Source: JAAZLS01 sp964463285 (GTDB lineage: Bacteria > Bacillota > Dethiobacteria > DTU022). Taken from it: a stretch of 20,198 bases of DNA. Where the stretch lies: NCBI GenBank assembly GCA_964463285.1, contig CAYXBB010000033.1:1-20198 (forward strand), written 5' to 3'. The notes under the pieces were generated by a model. The model had not been told where the DNA came from. It did no database searches and saw only the letters and a program-made list of their open reading frames with translations. This document shows, piece after piece, positions 14,688-20,198 of the stretch (the stretch's first letter is position 1; every line of letters starts with the position of its first letter). Made by a program: the position numbers and the translations under genes.

Positions 14688-16366
14688 TAAATTTCGATCA
14701 CCGGGCCACCAGGGTGGCGGTTATGGAAGATCATAAGCTGGTAGAGCTGTATATTGAACGATCCCTGCAAAACCGGGTGGTAGGGAACATTTACAAAGGT
14801 ATAGTAGCCAATGTTCTGCCGGGAATGCAGGCTGCATTTGTGGATATTGGGATGGGGAAGAATGCTTTTTTGTATGTAGATGATGTGTTTAGCGATTTAA
14901 ACGAAGATGACTTGCCTTCACCTCCCTGCCACCGGGGGATGCCCATAGAAAAGCTTGTAAAAGCGGGCGAGGAAATCATGGTGCAAGTAATTAAGGAGCC
15001 TTTTGGAAGCAAAGGCACCCGGGTAACCTGTTCCGTTACCTTGCCCGGACGTTATCTGGTTTTGGTGCCGGGAGCCAATCATATCGGCGTTTCCCGGCGG
15101 ATCGAGAATCAGGCGGAAAAGGAGCGCCTGCGACAGGAGATCGAACAGATTAAACCGGAAGGCCACGGACTGATTATCAGGACGGTGGCCGAGGGAGTTC
15201 CGGTGGAGGTGCTGCAAAAGGATCTACAATTTTTGTTTCAGTTATGGCAACGAGTGTCTAACCGCTTTCACCAGAAAGAAGCTCCGGCGGTGATCTATCA
15301 GGATTTGGCGTTAACCTGTCGTATTGCTCGGGATCTCCTATCGGAGGAGGTGAACTCTTTTCTTATTGATAACCGACAGGAGTTCGACCGGGTAATGGAA
15401 ATCCTGGGCTATATTTCTCCCCATTTAAAGGGGAGGGTCACGCTGTACCAGGGACAGGCCCCAATTTTTGAACGCTACGGGGCGGAAAAAGAGATTCAAA
15501 AAGCACTGGACCGTCAGGTATGGCTAAAAAGTGGCGGTTACATAATATTTGATGAGACCGAGGCGCTGACGGTCATAGATGTCAATACCGGTCGCTATAC
15601 CGGACGCCGCAACCTGGCAGAAACTATACTAAAAACCAATCTGGAAGCGGCGGCGGAAATCGCCCGCCAGATCCGGCTTCGCGACATCGGGGGAATTATT
15701 GTAATAGATTTTATTGATATGGACCTGGAAGATCATCGCCAGAAAGTGCTGGATTGGTTAAATCAGTGCCTCAAACGCGATCGAACTAAAACCTATGTGC
15801 TGGGGATTACCAGCTTGGGTCTGGTGGAAATGACCCGCAAAAAGGTGCGCCAGGATCTCTCGGCGGTGCTGCAACAGCCTTGTCCGCACTGTAACGGTAC
15901 CGGACGGGTGCTTACCCCGGTGGTAGTAAGCACCCGTATCGAAGGTGAGCTGAAAAAGCTGCTTCCCAAAGAAAAGGACGAAGCGGTGCTGATCGAAACC
16001 CATCATGAAGTGGCGGCGCTGCTAATCGGTACCGGCGGTAGTCACCTCAAGAAGCTGGAGGAGGAGTTGGGTAAATATTTATTTATCCGGGGGACGGAAG
16101 ATCTACACATGGAAAAGTACCGGGTTGTAGCCACCGGAAACCGGGAGGAGATCAACAAAATGGCCCTGCCGGTATCTCCGGGGGAGGTAATGGAAGTGCT
16201 TATTGAAGAACCCCATACGGCAAATCCCAGTCATGGGATTGCTCGCTTGCAAGGGTATGTAATCGATGTGGAGGGAGCCGGGGAGTCGGTGGGCCAGAAA
16301 TTAAACGTAGAAATTATGGAGGTCGGACGCACCTTTGCCCGGGCGGTAATGATAAACTCTGGCTGA
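14669..16366 (+). CDS. rng: ribonuclease E/G family endoribonuclease with C-terminal TRAM-like domain
   Basis: RNase G/E cuts single-stranded RNA, preferring 5'-monophosphates, in rRNA maturation and mRNA turnover. The 565 residues hold an N-terminal S1-type domain (VGNIYKGIVANVLPGMQAAF), the DNase I-like catalytic domain with TVIDVNTGRYTG (Asp304) and IIVIDFIDMD (Asp347), and the zinc link CPHCNGTG (Cys405, Cys408). These positions differ by only one from E. coli RNase E. The stretch of about 60 residues at the end (about 502-563, including GIARLQGYVIDVEGAG) resembles a TRAM RNA-binding domain. No long RNase E scaffold tail is present. TTG at 14669 follows GGAGGT by 8 bases. A strong terminator follows, and the rplU-rpmA-obg genes that often lie downstream are absent. 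Confidence 0.93.
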   Translation: MDKKIIVNFDHRATRVAVMEDHKLVELYIERSLQNRVVGNIYKGIVANVLPGMQAAFVDIGMGKNAFLYVDDVFSDLNEDDLPSPPCHRGMPIEKLVKAGEEIMVQVIKEPFGSKGTRVTCSVTLPGRYLVLVPGANHIGVSRRIENQAEKERLRQEIEQIKPEGHGLIIRTVAEGVPVEVLQKDLQFLFQLWQRVSNRFHQKEAPAVIYQDLALTCRIARDLLSEEVNSFLIDNRQEFDRVMEILGYISPHLKGRVTLYQGQAPIFERYGAEKEIQKALDRQVWLKSGGYIIFDETEALTVIDVNTGRYTGRRNLAETILKTNLEAAAEIARQIRLRDIGGIIVIDFIDMDLEDHRQKVLDWLNQCLKRDRTKTYVLGITSLGLVEMTRKKVRQDLSAVLQQPCPHCNGTGRVLTPVVVSTRIEGELKKLLPKEKDEAVLIETHHEVAALLIGTGGSHLKKLEEELGKYLFIRGTEDLHMEKYRVVATGNREEINKMALPVSPGEVMEVLIEEPHTANPSHGIARLQGYVIDVEGAGESVGQKLNVEIMEVGRTFARAVMINSG

Positions 16367-16389
16367 CAAATCATTTTGCCGTATATATG

Positions 16390-16425
16390 AAAACGGGATC
16401 GGAAACGAGCATCCCGTTTTTTTTT
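16390..16425 (+). terminator. strong rho-independent terminator after rng
   Basis: AAAACGGGAT (16390-16399) pairs with ATCCCGTTTT (16411-16420), and nine T in a row run to 16425. It lies 24 bp after the rng stop and should end the radical SAM-DUF2344-rng transcript. Confidence 0.93.
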
Positions 16426-16550
16426 ACGCCTGCCTTTTGCTCGCTTTTGAAAAAGCAGGGAGTTTAAATATCTTGCAAATAGGAAATAATCAGGTGTGCA
16501 GAGGTTTGTGCTTTTCCCCCTCAAATTATCAGACAAGAAAGGTGAGCTTC

Positions 16551-18482
16551 ATGGATTTTTCCGCACTGTTTTCTCCTATAAAAGCGGGCAATTTGGAAAT
16601 AAGCAACCGGTTTGTGGTACCCCCCATGGGAACAAACCATGCCAACAGTGATGGCACAGTTAGCAAGAGGAATATCGAATACTGGAAAACCAGGGCCAGG
16701 GGAGGATGGGGGCTGATTATTGTGGAGGTTACGGCTATTGATCCCCTGGGCAAGGCCATTCCCTACCAACTGGGATTATGGGACGATAAATTTATTGAAG
16801 GTTTTCTGCGGGCAACGGAGGCCGTGCATAAGTACGGATCAAAAATAGCGGTACAGCTTCATCATGCCGGGCGCCAGACCTACAGCTCGGTTATTGGGGA
16901 TCAGCCGGTGGCCCCATCTTCAATAGCCTGCCCGGTGTGCAAGGAGGTGCCCCGGGAACTAACCCGGGAAGAGATATATGAGCTGATTGACAAGTTTGGC
17001 GATGCCGCCCTCCGTGCCCGGGAGTCCGGCTTCGATCTGGTGGAGATCCACGGGGCCCATGGTTACCTGATCGCCCAATTTATGTCTCCTCATTCCAATA
17101 AACGGGTGGATGAATTTGGCGGTTCCTTCTATAATCGGATGAGGTTTCCTTTGGAGGTAATCCGGAATGTGCGTCGCAAGGTAGGCGGTGGATTTCCGCT
17201 GAGCTTTAGATTCAGTGCGGAAGAACGGGTGACCGGAGGCCGTGGCCTTGAAGAATCCCTGGCGGTATCGCGCCTGCTGGAGAAAGCGGGGGTGAATGTG
17301 CTGGATGTATCGGTAGGTAGTTACGGATCCATGGAATATATCTTTGCCACCCCTGAGTTGCCTCCGGGACACAGCCTTCCCTTGGCGGCTGCGGTAAAAA
17401 CAGCGGTTAAAATACCGGTGATTGCCGTGGGCAGGTTTAATGAACCGGTATTGGCGGAAACTGCCGTGAAGGCGGGGAAAGCCGATCTTATAGCTTGGGG
17501 CAGGCAATCCCTGGCTGACCCGGAATTACCCAACAAGGTGGCTGCGGGCAATTTGGAAGATATCGCACCCTGTATCGCCTGTAATCAGGGTTGTGCCGGT
17601 TACCTGTTTGATCCGGACAAACTTCTGGTCTCTTGCCTGGTTAATCCGTTTTGCGGACGGGAAGTGGCAGTGAAAATTAAGCCGACCCCTAAAGGGAAAA
17701 AGGTGGTGGTAGTCGGCGCCGGACCGGGAGGGCTGGAAACTTCTTGGGTGGCGGCTGCCTGCGGTCACCGGGTGGTGTTATATGAAAAAGAAGCAGTGGT
17801 GGGCGGGCAATGGAGAATAGGAGCGATCCCGCCGGCCAAACAGGCTATAGCGGCGGCCATCAGCTATTATCTGAGGATGTGTCAAAAATATGGGGTTAAA
17901 TTGAGGTTAAATACCGGGGCTACTCCCGAGCTGATCCTTTCGGAAAATCCCGATGTAGTGGTTTTGGCCACCGGCAGTGAGCCGGATATCCCCTTGATAA
18001 AGGGGATAGAGGATCCCCGGGTGGTGGTGGCGCCAAAAGTTTTGGAAGGCGAGGTCCGGGTAGGGCCCAGGGTGTTGGTTATAGGGGGAGGGTTGGTGGG
18101 ATGTGAAACTGCAGATTATTTGAGTGAGCAGGGGCATGAAGTTACCATCGTCGAGGCGCTGCCGGAAATCGCCAAAGATGTCCAGGAGGTGGTTAGGTTC
18201 TTTTTGTTGAAAAGGTTAAAGAAATACGAAGTGCGGGTGGAAACTGAGGCCAGGGTCAGAGAGTGTAGCGGCAGTGGGATTATCGCCGACCAAAGAGGAC
18301 GGGAACTTCGCCTGGAGGGATATGACCACATAGTTACAGCAACAGGGGTGAGATCAGTTCGCAACCTGGAGGAGCAGCTTCAGGGAAAGGTGGCTGAACT
18401 GTACATCATTGGCGATGCCTCCTCGCCCCGAAAAGCGATCGATGCCATCGAAGAAGGAGCTTTTCTGGCGGTCAAGCTGTAG
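16551..18482 (+). CDS. old yellow enzyme-type NADH:flavin oxidoreductase (FMN/4Fe-4S/FAD)
   Basis: This is a 643-residue three-cofactor ene-reductase of the 2,4-dienoyl-CoA reductase, 2-enoate reductase and BaiCD/BaiH group. Such enzymes reduce activated C=C bonds with NAD(P)H in the cytoplasm. The N-terminal TIM barrel (1-330) has QLHHAGRQ and HGAHGYLIAQFMSPHSNKR, typical FMN and active-site stretches. Cys341, Cys344, Cys348 and Cys362 (CIACNQGC...SC) form the 4Fe-4S site. An FAD fold (VVVVGAGPGGLE) and an NAD(P) fold (VLVIGGGLVGCE) follow, and the end is IIGDASSPRKAIDAIEEGA. ATG at 16551 follows AAAGGTGA (16538-16545). The frame is open further upstream but without family similarity. Its substrate is unknown. 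It has no partner genes and sits between rng and wecB, outside the conserved cluster. Confidence 0.9.
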   Translation: MDFSALFSPIKAGNLEISNRFVVPPMGTNHANSDGTVSKRNIEYWKTRARGGWGLIIVEVTAIDPLGKAIPYQLGLWDDKFIEGFLRATEAVHKYGSKIAVQLHHAGRQTYSSVIGDQPVAPSSIACPVCKEVPRELTREEIYELIDKFGDAALRARESGFDLVEIHGAHGYLIAQFMSPHSNKRVDEFGGSFYNRMRFPLEVIRNVRRKVGGGFPLSFRFSAEERVTGGRGLEESLAVSRLLEKAGVNVLDVSVGSYGSMEYIFATPELPPGHSLPLAAAVKTAVKIPVIAVGRFNEPVLAETAVKAGKADLIAWGRQSLADPELPNKVAAGNLEDIAPCIACNQGCAGYLFDPDKLLVSCLVNPFCGREVAVKIKPTPKGKKVVVVGAGPGGLETSWVAAACGHRVVLYEKEAVVGGQWRIGAIPPAKQAIAAAISYYLRMCQKYGVKLRLNTGATPELILSENPDVVVLATGSEPDIPLIKGIEDPRVVVAPKVLEGEVRVGPRVLVIGGGLVGCETADYLSEQGHEVTIVEALPEIAKDVQEVVRFFLLKRLKKYEVRVETEARVRECSGSGIIADQRGRELRLEGYDHIVTATGVRSVRNLEEQLQGKVAELYIIGDASSPRKAIDAIEEGAFLAVKL

Positions 18483-18738
18483 CCTGATGCAGAAGTAGCG
18501 TTTCATTTCATGTAAAAATATTTTTGTGAAGAGATTAACAGGGGCCGATCACTGCCAGATCCGGTTGCAAAATATTCTTATGGTTTCCATAGAGAAATGA
18601 AAGCGCCCTGCAAGACATAACCGGCAGAGCCTGTTACCGACAGGCCCGTTTAAATAATTTCCCCCCGAATTTTTTAGAGGTCGCCGGCTTACAATCAATA
18701 AAAAAATTGGTGTAGCCGGTATATGATAAGATCCAGTT
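18483..18738 (+). other. spacer between the reductase gene and wecB
   Basis: This AT-rich spacer has no gene. GCCTGT (18629-18634) pairs with ACAGGC (18640-18645) and is followed by a weak T-rich stretch, a possible terminator for the reductase gene. TTTCATTTC (18501-18509) has an exact inverted copy at 18594-18602. A larger hairpin lies directly before wecB. Confidence 0.5.
18683..18720 (+). promoter_or_regulatory. imperfect hairpin directly upstream of wecB
   Basis: CCGGCT(t)ACA(at)CAAT (from 18684) pairs with ATTG(g)TGTAGCCGG (to 18719) around an A-rich loop: 13 Watson-Crick pairs, a possible terminal G-T pair, one bulge and one small internal loop. It ends only 18 bases before the wecB ATG. 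It could be a leader RNA structure affecting translation, or an operator. No clear Shine-Dalgarno separates it from the start. Confidence 0.4.
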
Positions 18739-19848
18739 ATGAAGAAAAAAATAATGATGGTTTTTGGGACCAGGCCGGAAGCTATCAAGATGGCCCCCCT
18801 AGTGAAAAGAATAAACGATGCCGGGACATTTGTGGGAATAGTGTGTGTAACCGCACAACACCGGGAAATGCTGGATATGGTCCTGGATCTTTTTGGGGTT
18901 AGCCCCCAATATGATTTGAATCTGATGAATGCCGGACAATCTGTTACCGATATCACCGTCAAGGTGCTGGTCGGTATGAAAGAAGTACTCGAACGGGAAA
19001 AGCCCCATATTGTACTGGTGCACGGTGATACCAGCACCACCATCTCTTCGGCGCTGGCCGCATTTTACCAAAAGATCCCTGTCGGGCATGTTGAGGCGGG
19101 GCTGAGAAGCGGCAATCTATATTCTCCTTATCCAGAGGAGATGAACCGGCGTTTAACCACCGCCATTGCCACCCTGCACTTTGCCCCTACCCGGGGGAAT
19201 AAAGAGCAACTTCTGAAAAGCGGTATCAGTGAAAAGCGGATCTTTGTTACCGGCAACACGGTTATCGATGCTTTGCATATGGTTACCAGAGAAAATTACC
19301 GCTTTCCGGTGGACAGTTTAAATCAACTTGACCTGATCAATAAAAGGATCATTCTCCTAACTGCTCATCGGCGCGAAAATTGGGGTAGGCCGATGAAAAA
19401 TATATTTGAGGCTGCTCGAAACATCGTAATAAAAAACCGTGATGTGGAGCTGGTTTTTCCGGTCCACCCGAACCCGGTTGTCCGAGAGGCGGCTTATAAT
19501 ATCCTCGGTTCAACCGAGGGTGTTCACCTGATAGAACCGCTGGATTATGAACCCTTTGTTAATCTCATGGCACGATCCTATTTGATTTTAACGGACTCGG
19601 GCGGAATTCAAGAAGAGGCTCCGGCTTTAGGGAAACCGGTTTTAGTACTGCGAACTGAAACGGAAAGGCCCGAAGCGGTAGAGGTTGGAACGGTGAAAAT
19701 GGCGGGAGTGGAAAAAGAAAATATTATCAGCCTCACCCAGGAGCTGTTGGACAATCCCTTTGAATACAATAAAATGGCCGGAGCAATCAACCCTTACGGC
19801 GATGGAAGAGCTTCGGAAAGAATAGTGGATATATTGTCAAAATGGTAG
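18739..19848 (+). CDS. wecB: UDP-N-acetylglucosamine 2-epimerase (non-hydrolysing)
   Basis: WecB/MnaA interconverts UDP-GlcNAc and UDP-ManNAc in the cytoplasm, supplying ManNAc for teichoic-acid linkage units, capsule or S-layer glycans. The 369-residue length is typical. Family motifs are all present: FGTRPEAIKMAPL at the N-terminus, VHGDTSTT, GHVEAGLRSG, PYPEEMNRR, LLTAHRRENWG, and DSGGIQEEAPALGKPVLVLR followed by TERPEA. ATG at 18739 is the only sensible start, but no strong Shine-Dalgarno precedes it (only AAGATCC), unlike the other genes here. Codon use looks more AT-rich than in the mre cluster. It has no sugar-polymer genes beside it in this window, and what follows is AT-rich non-coding DNA. 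The downstream cluster, if any, lies beyond the window. Confidence 0.94.
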   Translation: MKKKIMMVFGTRPEAIKMAPLVKRINDAGTFVGIVCVTAQHREMLDMVLDLFGVSPQYDLNLMNAGQSVTDITVKVLVGMKEVLEREKPHIVLVHGDTSTTISSALAAFYQKIPVGHVEAGLRSGNLYSPYPEEMNRRLTTAIATLHFAPTRGNKEQLLKSGISEKRIFVTGNTVIDALHMVTRENYRFPVDSLNQLDLINKRIILLTAHRRENWGRPMKNIFEAARNIVIKNRDVELVFPVHPNPVVREAAYNILGSTEGVHLIEPLDYEPFVNLMARSYLILTDSGGIQEEAPALGKPVLVLRTETERPEAVEVGTVKMAGVEKENIISLTQELLDNPFEYNKMAGAINPYGDGRASERIVDILSKW

Positions 19849-20198
19849 AGAACCGATCAAATATTTAAAGAAGACCAGCAATTTGTTCCCTCCGAAGGAA
19901 TTGAATGAGAACCCACTCAAATGAAGCTCACCACCAGTAGGATAGTCAATGATTTCATTCATCAAAAATGATCCACGTTTTTAAAAGCCGGGTCAAGGGA
20001 TCAGGGACTTTGGGCAATAAATGGTTCTACGTATGGGTATATGTTTTTCAATGCATGAGAACATAAAAGGATTTTGAAAAATATTTAATGATCCCCTACA
20101 AAAAATATTCTTAAGATAGCAGGACTTTATGCAAGCGATATTGAACCTGACTTTAGGAATAAAACGGGAAACATGGTGTTAAACTCTAAATCCTACGG
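19849..20198. other. AT-rich apparently non-coding end region, possible decayed element
   Basis: No open frame of 60 residues or more with gene-like features was found on either strand, and base composition is clearly more AT-rich than the rest. On the minus strand, the stretch around 19960-19985 reads AACGTGGATCATTTTTGATG. That resembles, from memory, the non-coding ends of some IS21-like elements. A short open plus-strand stretch runs off the window from about 20095 without a start codon. It may be a decayed gene fragment or a leader. Confidence 0.4.

Noticed and set aside
16437..16550. 38-residue upstream extension of the ene-reductase
   Set aside because: It begins just after the rng terminator without a Shine-Dalgarno. 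Family similarity begins exactly at the ATG at 16551, which has AAAGGTGA before it.
1..20198. CRISPR array, tRNA, rRNA or prophage genes
   Set aside because: No regularly spaced identical repeats, no tRNA-like cloverleaf or rRNA segment and no phage-type genes were seen.

Overview
This window reads as a chromosomal segment of an endospore-forming, probably strictly anaerobic Firmicute of the Clostridia (Peptococcaceae/Desulfotomaculum-like). That placement is inferred from an Rnf-complex gene, the Bacillus-type maf-radC-mreBCD-spoIVFAB neighbourhood, strong AGGAGG-type ribosome binding sites, and heavy use of GTG and TTG starts. By eye the DNA is of medium GC (about half), falling towards the right end. 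Every confident gene is on the + strand.

Region 1 (1-2374): rnfB, the last gene of an Rnf ion-pumping ferredoxin:NAD oxidoreductase operon, ends in a clear terminator. A 400-bp stretch follows that looks like a free-standing structured RNA with its own terminator. Then comes apbE, whose product flavinylates Rnf subunits. Region 2 (about 2453-4295): a small Gx/heptaprenyl-type membrane protein, maf and radC, tightly packed. Region 3 (4506-10015): the elongasome cluster mreB-mreC-mreD-PBP2-rodA, mostly overlapping or abutting, which makes the rod-shaped cell wall. The minCD genes that follow mreBCD in Bacillus subtilis are absent.

Region 4 (10016-12002): a spacer with about 2.5 diverged tandem hairpin repeats, then spoIVFA and spoIVFB, the mother-cell regulator and intramembrane protease that activate pro-sigmaK in sporulation. 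Region 5 (12003-16425): a perfect 30-bp palindrome and probable promoter, then a translationally coupled trio: a radical SAM protein (TIGR03960 type), a DUF2344 protein (TIGR03936 type) and RNase E/G with a TRAM-like tail, closed by a strong terminator. The rplU-ysxB-rpmA-obg block usually found here is missing.

Region 6 (16426-20198): genes unrelated to the conserved block, each apparently transcribed alone: a three-cofactor old-yellow-enzyme-type reductase and a UDP-GlcNAc 2-epimerase. The window ends in about 350 bp of AT-rich, apparently non-coding and possibly decayed DNA.

No confident new multi-gene system is visible. The best candidates for something undescribed are the putative RNA between rnfB and apbE and the poorly understood radical SAM/DUF2344/RNase G module.
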